DNA of 64,000 nucleotides from Mycobacterium syngnathidarum. GTDB lineage: Bacteria; Actinomycetota; Actinomycetes; Mycobacteriales; Mycobacteriaceae. The notes beneath the pieces were generated by a model. The model ran no database searches. It had not been told where the DNA came from and saw only the letters and a program-made list of their open reading frames with translations. Positions 8,618 to 16,756 of the stretch are shown here, piece after piece (within the stretch, counting starts at the first letter, position 1; every line of letters begins with the position of its first letter). Location of the stretch: NCBI RefSeq assembly GCF_001942625.1, contig NZ_MLCL01000054.1, forward strand, positions 1-64,000, in the 5' to 3' direction. The position numbers and the translations under genes were made by a program.

Positions 8618-9535
8618 TCATAGTGATCCCTTCTTCCTGGTTAGCTCGCTGACACTGCGCCTTGGCTTTTCGCCATCCTTTGCTGCAAGTTGTCGAAGCC
8701 TCCACTCGTAGATGGGGTCGGCTGTGCGGTACGGCGTATCACCATCAAGGACAAGTTCGAAGAGGTCGCGCATGGCCTTTCCGCGCTTCGCTCTGTCGTT
8801 GGCGAGCAGCCGCCGTCGCCAGGCCATGTCGCTGAGTACGGTGACCAGCCGCACGATCTCGGGATACATGGCTGCGTTGCGGCTTGCGGTGCCCGCGCCT
8901 CGCTGAGCCTCATCGGGTTGAAGTTCGATGAGACGGAATCCGATCGCTTCCAGCGGTCGCCAGTAGTTCCACTGCTCCACGATGTCGTAGGCGTCGGTGA
9001 AAGATTGCAGAATCGCGGGCCGGCCGTGTTGGCGGATGAGACGTTGGTGCCGTCGGTGTGCAAGCAGAATATCGGCACGTGAGACGCCAACGATTTTGAC
9101 AGTCGGGCGGGTTGGGTCGACACGAAAGGCCGTGCCGTTGAGCCACATGCTGTGGTGGACGCACACCACGTTGTCGTGGGTGGACCACACCTGCGGGAAG
9201 GAAATACGTCGTCCGTGTCTCGACGCGCACAGTGGACATCCGGGCCCGACCGATTCCACTTCGCGCTGCAACAACTCAGGATAAGCGTCGTTGTCGCCCG
9301 CAATTCGCAGTTCGGGCAGCGCGAAGACGAGGGCGCGATCGCTCATCGACACGCAGGCGGCGAGAGCGGCTCGCGTCGTTGGCCCCCGGCGGGTCAGCAG
9401 TGCTTCCAGGCGAGCACGGCTGATGCCGTTCGCCTTCGAAAGACGGGCGAGGTACTCGGCAAGCACTTCGTTCGGCACGGGCCTCACCGGACGGGGAAGT
9501 GTTGGGTTGCCGATGCTGGACGTGAGCGTTGTCAT
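8618..9535 (-). CDS. tniQ: TniQ/TnsD-family target-selection protein
   Basis: TniQ proteins link target DNA or a guide complex to the TnsC ATPase in Tn7-like transposition. The 305-residue product has the family zinc-finger region CPLCASRHGR..FPQVWSTHDNVVCVHH (residues about 96-129) and an N-terminal domain with the typical LAEYLARLSKANG helix. It is short, like TniQ of Tn5053/Tn6022-type or CRISPR-associated elements, rather than full TnsD (about 500). It starts 9 bases after the tnsC stop in the same direction. No cas gene is present, so the mode of targeting is open. Confidence 0.82.
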   Translation of the reverse strand: MTTLTSSIGNPTLPRPVRPVPNEVLAEYLARLSKANGISRARLEALLTRRGPTTRAALAACVSMSDRALVFALPELRIAGDNDAYPELLQREVESVGPGCPLCASRHGRRISFPQVWSTHDNVVCVHHSMWLNGTAFRVDPTRPTVKIVGVSRADILLAHRRHQRLIRQHGRPAILQSFTDAYDIVEQWNYWRPLEAIGFRLIELQPDEAQRGAGTASRNAAMYPEIVRLVTVLSDMAWRRRLLANDRAKRGKAMRDLFELVLDGDTPYRTADPIYEWRLRQLAAKDGEKPRRSVSELTRKKGSL

Positions 9536-9544
9536 GATCGTGAC

Positions 9545-10576
9545 CTACCCGGCCTTGGGGGCGATTGGGTGGCTGGTTGCGGCCTCCGCTGCGTGGTCGA
9601 TGATGGCTGCGTCGAGTGCCTCACGCGTGATCGCGTCGTCTCCGTTGAGGATGGCCGTGATCGCCGCGACTCGGATGAGATGACTCAGACTGCTGATCGA
9701 CCCACCCGTTCGTTGGTGTAGGTATTTCGAGTTGCGCGTCAGCGTGCCGTCTCGGTGCTTGTACAGGCGCAATGCTGACTCCATTGATGCGACAAGCGAT
9801 TTCCATTCGTCATTGAATGGAAAGTTGCCCGTCTTGATCAGAACGGACCGTCCTGAGATCTGCCGGCCGCGGACTCCGGTGAACAGCCCGGAGCGCTCCA
9901 CATTGATGCCCGCGTAGACGAATGTGGCGGGCATGTGCTCGCTGAAGTACTTCAGATGATCGGACATGTCCTCGCCGGCGGCACTGGCAAGGTTTAGGTT
10001 GTGGATCTCGTCGACAATGACGAGTTCGGTCCGGGCCTCAGTGAGCACGTGGCACACGGCATCGGCGATGTCTGTGGTGTTGTGACGTTGCCGCGTCGGA
10101 AGTCCGAGGAAGTTGGCGAACTCTGAAGCGAGCTTGCGGGGCGAGCCTTTCGGCGGTGTCGTGATGTAGACGACAGGTATCCGGTCCTGGCCGGGATACC
10201 GGCGGCGTACGTTCTGCTCGTGGATCTTTCCGAGCAACTTGATGGTGGTGGTCTTCCCGCTCGCCCAGGGCCCTGACACGATCATGGATCTGCGGGCGCC
10301 GCATTCACGTTGATTGAGCAGAGTCAGCAGCCGGCCCTGGCGGGTGATGTGGCGGACCGTTGAAGTCTCGATGATGACCAACTCCGAGTGGTAGGCCATG
10401 CGTCGGTCATCGAAGGCGAGCTTCTCCGCACCGGTGAGCGTGCTGTAGTAATCGTGATCGGGTAGGTCAAATATTGCGGGTTTGGCGTCGACGAATCTGC
10501 GCCAACCATCAAGCGTTACTGACGGCAGCTGACGGGGGTCGAGGTCGGGCTCGGCCGCCTGCTCATCGACGGTCAT
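9545..10576 (-). CDS. tnsC: TnsC/TniB-like AAA+ transposition ATPase
   Basis: This ATPase forms the filament that connects target selection to the transposase. The 343 residues include Walker A GPWASGKTT (about 99-107) and Walker B ELVIVDEIHNL (about 172-182) plus a sensor region. The ATG at 10576 was chosen because it lies 7 bases past the tnsB stop; the frame is open further upstream, but only as a shadow of tnsB. It is followed closely by tniQ, completing a four-gene transposition operon. Confidence 0.88.
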   Translation of the reverse strand: MTVDEQAAEPDLDPRQLPSVTLDGWRRFVDAKPAIFDLPDHDYYSTLTGAEKLAFDDRRMAYHSELVIIETSTVRHITRQGRLLTLLNQRECGARRSMIVSGPWASGKTTTIKLLGKIHEQNVRRRYPGQDRIPVVYITTPPKGSPRKLASEFANFLGLPTRQRHNTTDIADAVCHVLTEARTELVIVDEIHNLNLASAAGEDMSDHLKYFSEHMPATFVYAGINVERSGLFTGVRGRQISGRSVLIKTGNFPFNDEWKSLVASMESALRLYKHRDGTLTRNSKYLHQRTGGSISSLSHLIRVAAITAILNGDDAITREALDAAIIDHAAEAATSHPIAPKAG

Positions 10577-10583
10577 CTTCGAA

Positions 10584-12650
10584 TCACCATGTGTCGGACT
10601 CCTTCTCAGCGTCGAATACGGGTAGTGGGATGACGTCGGCGATATCGTCGTCTTCCTCCGGGGACACCTGAGCCGTAGGCTGGTTCGCTGCTGGCGGCAC
10701 TGTCGGTGGTAGTTCCGCCGCCGCCCGCGTACGGGCGATGGCTCGGCGGTCCTTTGCGGTGCGGCGACGCCGAGTCGGCGGCTCGGGCGCCACGGACGCA
10801 CGACCCAAGAGGTCCTCGACTGCGGCCGTGATCGCCTCTTGCGAGGTTCGTCGCTCTCCTCGACTTGTCTCGAGCTGACGTGCATGCTCCCACAGTGACG
10901 ACCCAAACGGCTGCGGTGCGGTATGGAGCTGCGTCCAGCAGGCCATCAGGTACCCCTCGCCGTGGTGGTTGCGAACCCAGATGCGACTGACGTCGTAGGG
11001 GTCGTAGTGGACGTGCCACTGCGTCCCCTTGCCGGGTACCCCGGAGATTTCACCCCGCGCAGCGTCCAAGTCGTCGCTGTCGTAGGTCCGGTAGTCGATA
11101 GTGATGCCTGCGGCTGTCACCGTCCGGTACAGGCTGGGTAGGAGCGCGATGTATTGGTCGGAGGTCAACGGTGCGGGGATGTATCCGCTGACCGCGAGCG
11201 TGGACGCGTACTTCTCGTTCGGGGTCAACTTTCGTTGCGGGTTCAAGGGGTCCCGCAGTCCATCGTGGGGTCTGTTCTGCCAGGCGACGACGATCCATTC
11301 GTCCAGCAGATCCTGAAGCTCTTGCAGTGAGAAAACTGCATTCTGCTCGGCGTACTTGCCTCGGTTCTCGACCGAGGATCCGAGGTAGCCCGTAACGTAT
11401 TGTGCGAAGAGGGTTTTGACCGATCCCAGGGTGCGTTCGACAATCGGCTTATCGGTGGGCTCGTCCTTGTGTGCAGGCTGCATGCTGATCCCGAGCGATC
11501 GGCATGCAGAGCGGAAAGTGCTCGACAGATACACGGCGCCGTTGTCGTACACGATGTTCTCGGGAACGATGACGGGGCGGGCAGCAGCGTGCTCAAGTCT
11601 GTCATCGACAGACCGCATTGCGTGGTAGGGCAGGACCGAGTTCGACATTCGGACGGCATCGATCCACCCTGGCCGCATCGGTTCCGGCGTCATCGATTTT
11701 GCGACAAGAAGGGATGCGTCTACTGCCTTCGTTGTAGGTCGGAGAACCGCCGCGACGATGGTGCGCGTCGCAGCGTCGACGAGGCCCGTCAGCTCCACCC
11801 GGCCCCTCACCGACTCATCGAGCCGGATGCCGACATCGAACGGCGTGGTGTCGATCTGCATCCACTCACCGGGACGGCTCGCGACGACCTTACCGAACAC
11901 ACCCTCCGGCTGATGGCTCTTCGTCTGCCGGGTTCGAGCGGATCCAGTGGCGTGACGCGCCTGGGGGAGCTGTTTCATCAGCCGATGAAACGTGGTGTGA
12001 GAAGGCAGTTTCACGCCGTCGCCGAACTTGTCGACCACTCGCCGGTCCACGTGCCATTTCATGGCGATCTCTGTGCGCGTCGACTGCAGTTCGTTTTCGT
12101 TCAGCACCTCCAACAGCACGCCCACGTAGCGACTATCGACCCGCCGGTTTGGCGAGCGCCGGCGGTGAAGACGGCCGTCAACCAGCCCGGCAACGCCGGA
12201 TCGTTCGTAACGGCGACGGAGTTCTTGAAGGTACTTCAGGCCCAATGGGGTCCCAGCGGCATCAAGTTCGGAGCATTTGTTGCGTTCGCGCTGTCCGAGT
12301 GATGTCGATCGAATGTCGTATCCGTTGCGCGGAGTGGTCTGCGGCGGTGAGCCAACTGGTATCCCGTCGACCACTTCGGAGATGTGGTGCTCGAGCCAGA
12401 GGACGCGCTCCTGGACCCGCCTCGGCAGCGCGGAGAAGTAGTCGGGTGGGATTGGGCGGCGACGAACGCTGGGGGATAGGACGTCGAATGAACTGTCCGC
12501 GAACAAGTCTGCAATCTTGACTGCTGCCAGCTGACCGTCCTCGCGACGTAGCTTCGCTATCATTCCGTCGATCGCTACCAGCTCGCAGAACTTGCCGTCG
12601 TAGCGACAAAAGTCGCCGATGGCGATTTTGGCGGGCTCAGCAGCAGTCAT
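10584..12650 (-). CDS. tnsB: TnsB/TniA-like DDE transposase
   Basis: This is the catalytic 3'-end transferase of the Tn7-like element, 688 residues long. An N-terminal DNA-binding region (HTH-like segments about 130-230) precedes an RNase-H-fold integrase core with all three acidic residues present: Asp267 in MQIDTTPFD, Asp369 in IVYDNGAVY and Glu405 in PIVERTLGS. A Mu-type C-terminal beta-barrel region follows, then a charged tail (670-688) likely to contact TnsC. Its ATG overlaps the tnsA stop (ATGA). The catalytic triad suggests an active enzyme. Confidence 0.9.
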   Translation of the reverse strand: MTAAEPAKIAIGDFCRYDGKFCELVAIDGMIAKLRREDGQLAAVKIADLFADSSFDVLSPSVRRRPIPPDYFSALPRRVQERVLWLEHHISEVVDGIPVGSPPQTTPRNGYDIRSTSLGQRERNKCSELDAAGTPLGLKYLQELRRRYERSGVAGLVDGRLHRRRSPNRRVDSRYVGVLLEVLNENELQSTRTEIAMKWHVDRRVVDKFGDGVKLPSHTTFHRLMKQLPQARHATGSARTRQTKSHQPEGVFGKVVASRPGEWMQIDTTPFDVGIRLDESVRGRVELTGLVDAATRTIVAAVLRPTTKAVDASLLVAKSMTPEPMRPGWIDAVRMSNSVLPYHAMRSVDDRLEHAAARPVIVPENIVYDNGAVYLSSTFRSACRSLGISMQPAHKDEPTDKPIVERTLGSVKTLFAQYVTGYLGSSVENRGKYAEQNAVFSLQELQDLLDEWIVVAWQNRPHDGLRDPLNPQRKLTPNEKYASTLAVSGYIPAPLTSDQYIALLPSLYRTVTAAGITIDYRTYDSDDLDAARGEISGVPGKGTQWHVHYDPYDVSRIWVRNHHGEGYLMACWTQLHTAPQPFGSSLWEHARQLETSRGERRTSQEAITAAVEDLLGRASVAPEPPTRRRRTAKDRRAIARTRAAAELPPTVPPAANQPTAQVSPEEDDDIADVIPLPVFDAEKESDTW

Positions 12651-13399
12651 CGTGTGGCCAACCGGATCAGCGTATGTTCACCGATCGGCGCCGAGTCGAC
12701 ATCGACGTCGATCTCGTGTGTCCAGAGCAGGTGATAGAGAGTGGGTAGTACCAATATCGGTTCGCCCGCCGCGAGGGCGGCTGCGCCGATTGTCTTCGGG
12801 TTGTGGGCCAGTAGCGAGGTCAGGTTGGTAACGACGTCTTGCCGTCGATTTCGCGGGTTCCGGTAGCCGGCGAGCCAACGCAAGTTCGCGGCTCGGATCG
12901 GAGGCTGATCTCCAACACGGCGGTAGGTCCACCCAGTACGCATGCACAGCGCACTGGTCGATTCGAATGCCTCGCGTGCGTCACCGTCCACGAGTCGGTC
13001 TGGTCGAACATCCACGACGACGCCGTCGCCGGATCTCGTTCGGAGGAACACATCAGGTGTGTGCTGCCGCTGTTTGCCTGCGGCCGAAACGAAGCGAAAA
13101 GCGAAGGGCTGTACTGATATTCCAATGATATCTGGATCGAAGTCGGCCGCGATCAGAAAATCACGTTCAACCCACGATTCGAATGAGATGTGCGACTCTG
13201 TGGCCGAGCACCACCACTCGCCGGTGAAGTTCTTCTGACCCTTGTACGTCGAGGCTTTGCGGACCGGCGCACATTTCTCGAACTGTACCGACCACAGCTC
13301 GTCGACCGGAATTTGAGCGACAGGTTCACCCTCAGCGGGCCGGTAGTCAATCAGCTCGCTGTTTCGAATCTGCGCCGCCGCGCGCCCATGGGTGGGCAC
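12647..13399 (-). CDS. tnsA: TnsA-like endonuclease
   Basis: TnsA cuts the 5' ends of the element so that transposition is cut-and-paste. The 250-residue protein has a restriction-like core: FESWVERDFL (Glu74/Glu78), HTPDVFLR (Asp116) and VVVDVRP (Asp130 and Arg132, where classical TnsA has Gln-x-Lys). A C-terminal winged-helix-like region follows (residues about 180-250). It is the first gene of the operon, as in Tn7, where tnsA lies next to the right end. The Lys-to-Arg change is the one weak point; the overall pattern is otherwise convincing. Confidence 0.8.
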   Translation of the reverse strand: MPTHGRAAAQIRNSELIDYRPAEGEPVAQIPVDELWSVQFEKCAPVRKASTYKGQKNFTGEWWCSATESHISFESWVERDFLIAADFDPDIIGISVQPFAFRFVSAAGKQRQHTPDVFLRTRSGDGVVVDVRPDRLVDGDAREAFESTSALCMRTGWTYRRVGDQPPIRAANLRWLAGYRNPRNRRQDVVTNLTSLLAHNPKTIGAAALAAGEPILVLPTLYHLLWTHEIDVDVDSAPIGEHTLIRLATR

Positions 13400-13537
13400 G
13401 TCTCTGATCGTATGGCCGAGATCGGCAAACTACTCGTCCGACACGCCTGAATCGCCCGATATGGAGAGCCGCATCCAAATGACCGGCGATGCCCATCCAC
13501 TGTCATGCTCCGCTGCCGCGGTGGCCCTCCACCGGGC

Positions 13538-14683
13538 TCAGCCGGCGTTCTCCGCGAACCGATATTGCGGAGCCAGTACCTCTACGGCGTCTGCCACACC
13601 GTCGGGATAGTTGCGTGCTCGCTTGGGGTCTGGACGGGGGCCAACCGACTGTGCCTCGTACAGCGACACAGCAGCCTCAGTCATGCGAATTGCGTTTCCA
13701 AAGGAGTCGAGAGTGATCGCCAGCAGTGGCGTGTCGTCGAGTTCTTCGTCGTTGAGCACGTATCCCATCAGCCACTTGAATCCGTGAACGAACCCCGAGC
13801 CCAGTGAGTAGAAGCTCTTGGCGCTACGTGGGTGCATCACGGCGTCCAACTCGGCGTCAGCCTTGCGTGGCAGTTGCTCGTCCATCCAAATCTCCGCGCC
13901 TTCAACCAATTTGAGCGGTCCGCCACTTGGCCCAGTTATATGCTCGGCGGATAACGCCGCGATCTTGGCCTGCCGAGCAGCCACCCGTTCGCGCCGCTTC
14001 TCAAAGTTGGTCAGATCGACTTCCGCCAGTGGGTCTGTTCGTGCTGCCAGAGCCTCAGCCTCAAGCCTCTCGAACTCTTCTTGCCTGCCACGCTCAGCCT
14101 TGAGGAATCCGTAGCAGCGGCGAATTCGTTCTTCCGTGTCCGTCTCGGAAATCAGCCAGATGGTCTTGGCCGACGATTCCATCGCAATACGGCACAGCGC
14201 CGCCGTTGCCGACGTTCGGATTTGCCCCTGTGTGAGTGCCAGCGCAATGACCTCGGCCGCCGCCGCGAGATTTTCGCACGCGTTCATGGTCGGATAGAGC
14301 GCCGTCGAGCTAACCAGATTCGTTTCATCCTCGAGTGTGACTGCCACATCGTCGAATGCGAGGCGGCTCTCGCGATGGATCGGATTGGGCCGCAGACCCC
14401 ACGACAGAAGATCTTTCGCTCGCTTGGCGCGTTCACCGATGAGCCCAAGAAACATCGCTCGCATGAGCCCGTGCGCGCCGTCCGGGTACGCAGCCTTGAG
14501 CTTGTCCCAATCCACCTCCGAGAAGTCAGGCCGCGAGGCGGGGCCGCCTGGAGCGGCGGGCGATGGCATTTTGATGCCGAAGGCCTCCGGACCGGGATCG
14601 GTCTCGGGAACCGTATGACGACGTTGCTTTTCGCGCTCTTGCCGGCGCCGCTTCGCCGCCATACGGTCACCACGCTTGGCCAT
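13538..14683 (-). CDS. Hypothetical protein next to tnsA (all-helical, unknown)
   Basis: I do not recognise this 381-residue protein. The ATG at 14683 is preceded by GAAGGA; a GTG five codons upstream is possible. The first 35 residues are strongly basic (MAAKRRRQEREKQRR). The body is predicted helical, with AALCRIAMESSAKTIWLI (about 165-182) and a coiled-coil-prone stretch rich in Glu/Arg (about 195-240). The style recalls DUF5677/HEPN-like abortive-infection proteins, but no catalytic motif is certain. It lies on the tnsA side of the transposition genes, where the transposon end is expected, so it may be outside the element or carried as cargo. Confidence 0.6.
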   Translation of the reverse strand: MAKRGDRMAAKRRRQEREKQRRHTVPETDPGPEAFGIKMPSPAAPGGPASRPDFSEVDWDKLKAAYPDGAHGLMRAMFLGLIGERAKRAKDLLSWGLRPNPIHRESRLAFDDVAVTLEDETNLVSSTALYPTMNACENLAAAAEVIALALTQGQIRTSATAALCRIAMESSAKTIWLISETDTEERIRRCYGFLKAERGRQEEFERLEAEALAARTDPLAEVDLTNFEKRRERVAARQAKIAALSAEHITGPSGGPLKLVEGAEIWMDEQLPRKADAELDAVMHPRSAKSFYSLGSGFVHGFKWLMGYVLNDEELDDTPLLAITLDSFGNAIRMTEAAVSLYEAQSVGPRPDPKRARNYPDGVADAVEVLAPQYRFAENAG

Positions 14684-14771
14684 CTGCCCGTCCTTCACCT
14701 ATTCCGCCGCACAACAAGCCCTCACAATAGGTCTCGGCTCCGACAAGGCCACCGGCTAATACAACCCAAAC

Positions 14772-14783
14772 CGTCACAGTGAC
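14772..14783. promoter_or_regulatory. Palindromic CGTCACAGTGAC motif over a start codon
   Basis: GTCACAGTGAC overlaps the GTG start at 14779 of the next gene. The same 11 bases recur at the centre of the palindrome at 15176-15214, downstream of that gene. A site on the start codon would suit autoregulation by a DNA-binding product. Confidence 0.4.
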
Positions 14784-15144
14784 TAAACGCGAGGGTGGCG
14801 GTGATGTCATCATTGACAACGTGGTTAGACGCGTCAGCCTGATCCTGAGGGAAGCCGACGAAGCGGTGATATCCCCATACCTCAGTCAGGATTCGCCCGC
14901 GGCGGAAGCTCTGCGACGATGGACCAGGCGGCGAGGGTGGGTCCCAGCCGAAATTCCAACGGAAGCCGACGTGCTTCGTGCGCTGCTCAGGGCCGGGGCA
15001 GACGCACTGCATGAACAAGCCCTTGATGTTGGCTATGCCCAACTGGCCTCGGACTTTGATGATCTCTCTGCTGACGCGGATAGGCGTGCCGCCCGGGACC
15101 GCCATGCGCAAAGGATCCAAGACAGCAATGAGGGCGAAGCGTAA
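14779..15144 (+). CDS. Hypothetical small protein, possible antitoxin-like DNA-binder
   Basis: This 121-residue protein is unassigned. The start used is GTG 14779. Its layout (a short N-terminal strand RRVSLILRE, then EADVLRALLRAGADALHEQA) resembles ribbon-helix-helix antitoxin or accessory proteins, but no toxin partner is adjacent. The start codon sits in a palindromic GTCACAGTGAC site that is repeated after the gene, which supports a self-regulating DNA-binding role. It is divergent from the 13538-14683 gene across a 95-base gap. Confidence 0.5.
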   Translation: MTKREGGGDVIIDNVVRRVSLILREADEAVISPYLSQDSPAAEALRRWTRRRGWVPAEIPTEADVLRALLRAGADALHEQALDVGYAQLASDFDDLSADADRRAARDRHAQRIQDSNEGEA

Positions 15145-15175
15145 CCGCCATACGAGGGGCCTAATGGAGAAGCCC

Positions 15176-15214
15176 GGCCCGACTAATACGTCACAGTGAC
15201 GAATTAGTCGGGCC
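15176..15214. repeat. 39-nt near-perfect palindrome
   Basis: GGCCCGACTAAT at 15176-15187 pairs with ATTAGTCGGGCC at 15203-15214, and the loop itself contains GTCACAGTGAC. Only three positions of the 39 break symmetry, one of them the centre. It lies 31 bases past the 14779-15144 gene. It could be a terminator without a U-tract, a regulator site, or a recombination site. Confidence 0.7.
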
Positions 15215-15470
15215 CCGCCGGCCGCAGCGACCGAGGACGGTGCGGGGCGGACCTCGAGCGAAAGCTGATCACGCCACCGGCGCGGAAGCGTCACGAGATG
15301 CGACATCCAGTAGGCGAAGGAGCGGAAAGGACCATGCGCTGATCCTCGAACGAGTGAAAAAGTCAGGGATCAACTGCAAAACGACATGAGGCGACGAGGA
15401 AAACGGTGCGTCGCGCACGCGCAAGCCGCTTACAGCGCCTATCGCTAAACGCCGATAAGCTACATTATGT
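15215..15470. other. Non-coding stretch before the toxin-antitoxin array
   Basis: No gene is recognisable here. The only structure is a short imperfect dyad at about 15440-15460 (CTATCG, then CGATAAG, around CTAAACGC) and an AT-richer TACATTATGTC just before the first array repeat. These could belong to a recombinase site, but I cannot show that. Confidence 0.4.
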
Positions 15471-15495
15471 CAGGTAACGCCCTGCATATTGCATC
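15471..15495 (-). repeat. Array repeat R0 (half copy, inverted)
   Basis: On the minus strand this reads GATGCAATATGCAGGGCGTTACCTG, built here from AATATGCAGGG plus GTTACC. It is one arm of the repeat found as R1-R4 and has the opposite orientation. It sits just downstream of mazF and marks the left edge of the toxin-antitoxin array. Confidence 0.55.
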
Positions 15496-15547
15496 AGGTG
15501 AACCAGTTCCAAACCGGCTGTCCTCCACTGCGCCAGGAAGCTTGGCA

Positions 15548-15883
15548 TTACAGATCCAGGACGAAGCGCATTGCTTGGTCAATGGCTTGCATCTGTTCTG
15601 GACTAATCATTCCCTGGCGAGATGACAGTCGTTCGACAGAGACCACTCGCAGTTGGTCGCAGCGAGCGTAGGAAATATGGTCCAGCCCGCTGTTCTCTGG
15701 CTCAAGTTCGACGTGGCTTCGCAGGCCGTAACCAACGGTCGTGATCGGTACGACAACCACCAGACCGCCCGGTCCATTGTTGAGAATGTCGACCGACACC
15801 ACCACCGCCGGGCGGCGAAAGGCTGGCTCGTGTCCGATTGGCTGGCCGAGATCGACCTGGTAGATCTCCCCTCGCCAGATCAA
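15548..15883 (-). CDS. mazF: MazF-family mRNA interferase toxin
   Basis: MazF toxins cleave specific RNA sequences and arrest growth when freed from MazE. The start is a TTG whose last bases overlap the antitoxin stop (TTGA at 15880-15883), giving 111 residues. The family N-terminus IWRGEIYQVDLG contains the RGE(I/V)(W/Y) motif, followed by RRPAVVVS and VVVPITT, all standard MazF/PemK blocks. Length is normal. It is encoded directly downstream of, and coupled to, mazE. Repeats R0 and R1 flank the operon. Confidence 0.88.
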   Translation of the reverse strand: MIWRGEIYQVDLGQPIGHEPAFRRPAVVVSVDILNNGPGGLVVVVPITTVGYGLRSHVELEPENSGLDHISYARCDQLRVVSVERLSSRQGMISPEQMQAIDQAMRFVLDL

Positions 15884-16113
15884 GCCAGTGCATCCCAGTC
15901 GTCGCGCTCGGCCAGGTATTGGTCCCACAGATCGGGGTCGTTGCGCAGGCGTTGGTAATCCCCGTTGAGCCCCCGCAAGAATTCCTGCCTTTCCAAGGCG
16001 TCGATCGCTGCGTGCACGACGTCGACGACGGCGGTTTGACGAGCCTTGGCTAGAGATTGCAGCCGCTCAGAATCGGGACGGCGGACTCGGACGGTTGTGG
16101 TTTCTGCTGCCAT
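15880..16113 (-). CDS. mazE: MazE-like antitoxin
   Basis: This 77-residue partner neutralises MazF and represses the operon. The N-terminus TTTVRVRRPDSERLQSLA is a ribbon-helix-helix strand and helix; the acidic, Trp-rich C-terminus (DLWDQYLAERDDWDAL) is typical of the toxin-wrapping tail. The ATG at 16113 lies six bases after a TACACT -10, so the message is probably leaderless. Two TGTAGAC copies one helical turn apart overlap the promoter. Confidence 0.82.
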   Translation of the reverse strand: MAAETTTVRVRRPDSERLQSLAKARQTAVVDVVHAAIDALERQEFLRGLNGDYQRLRNDPDLWDQYLAERDDWDALA

Positions 16114-16119
16114 GGAACT

Positions 16120-16139
16120 AGTGTAGACGAATTGTAGAC
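16120..16139 (-). promoter_or_regulatory. mazEF leaderless promoter and probable operator
   Basis: On the minus strand TACACT (16120-16125) is a -10 element six bases before the mazE ATG. On the plus strand TGTAGAC occurs at 16122-16128 and again at 16133-16139, 11 bp apart, so both sites face the same side of the helix. That fits cooperative binding by a ribbon-helix-helix antitoxin. Confidence 0.5.
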
Positions 16140-16287
16140 ACAGGTCAGGGCAGCTCGTCCCACGTATTCGGCAACGGACGCTGGGCAACCTTCGAGTGCC
16201 GCCGGACCCCACTCTCCGCCTTGGCGCGACGACTCCCAGGATCTACGTCTAGGCGTCGGTGGCGATCCACCACTTGCACCGGCAAGC
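16140..16287. other. Upstream region of mazEF, no gene recognised
   Basis: No convincing gene. One minus-strand frame over about 16145-16230 ends in a short open run (HSKVAQRPLPNTWDELP then stop) that could be the tail of a decayed gene, but nothing upstream supports it. Confidence 0.3.
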
Positions 16288-16324
16288 AATACGGCGGAAT
16301 CGAATATGGCGGGTTACCAGTAGC
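16288..16324 (+). repeat. Array repeat R1
   Basis: Reads AATACGGCGGAATCGAATA then TGGCGGGTTACCAGTAGC. It matches the R2-R4 consensus with changes in the CAG triplets (CGG or GCG here). It lies between the promoter side of mazEF and the 3' side of the broken vapC. Confidence 0.65.
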
Positions 16325-16421
16325 TAGTACGCGCTATTGCGCTGCTTCCCAACGGCTTTCATCCGCGGTATCCAGCTTGAGACCACAATCGACGGTATGC
16401 CCCCGGAGATGGCGCCGCTAA

Positions 16422-16645
16422 TCAGTGGTCGGGGTGTGTGACCGCACGTAGGTCCAGCTCGGGTATCCCAGAGAAGTCACCGGGGTTGCACGTGTACAAC
16501 GGCACACCGTGCGCGACGGCGCTGGCAGCGATGAGCGCATCGTAGGCCCGCGCGACAGGCTTGCCGGCCGCAGTACGCAACGCGGCAGCGCCCCCCAAAT
16601 GCCCGCGCGCTCTCAGCGTCGAACGGAAGGATCTCGAAATCCGGC
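16422..16645 (-). pseudogene. vapC: vapC remnant (PIN-domain toxin), truncated and frameshifted
   Basis: The C-terminal half of a PIN toxin closely related to vapC2 at 19207-19629 is visible: PDFEILPFDAESARAFG in one frame, then ARAYDALIAASAVAHGVPLY and TCNPGDFSGIPELDLRAV in the next, ending in a stop at 16422. The shift falls in a run of six Gs. The N-terminal half, including the first catalytic Asp, has been replaced by the start of an IS3-type orfA. No intact antitoxin remains. Its position next to R1 mirrors vapC2 next to R3. Confidence 0.75.
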
Positions 16646-16756
16646 GCGGCGCAACTTGCGCACGATTCCCTCCGCGGAATGCCGCTTACGACCAGCCATG
16701 CGTGTCATCGTCCCTTCTCTGCCCGACCTCGGGCCACAGGACTCTAAAACAGGCTT
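16640..16756 (-). mobile_element. 5' fragment of an IS3-family element (start of orfA)
   Basis: On the minus strand an ATG at 16699 opens MAGRKRHSAEGIVRKLRRA, the standard N-terminus of actinobacterial IS3 OrfA proteins. The similarity stops after about 20 codons, where the sequence passes directly into the vapC remnant. The leader upstream (16700-16756) resembles an IS3 left end, which was then hit by a second IS at 16761. Confidence 0.65.

Noticed and set aside
8618..13399. A CRISPR-guided (CAST-type) transposon.
   Set aside because: No cas gene, repeat-spacer array or atypical repeat was found anywhere in the window, although a short TniQ is present.
13400..13537. A right terminal repeat for the Tn7-like element.
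   Set aside because: I searched for the reverse complement of the left-end repeats and for a TGT...ACA tip and found no convincing match, so no feature was called.
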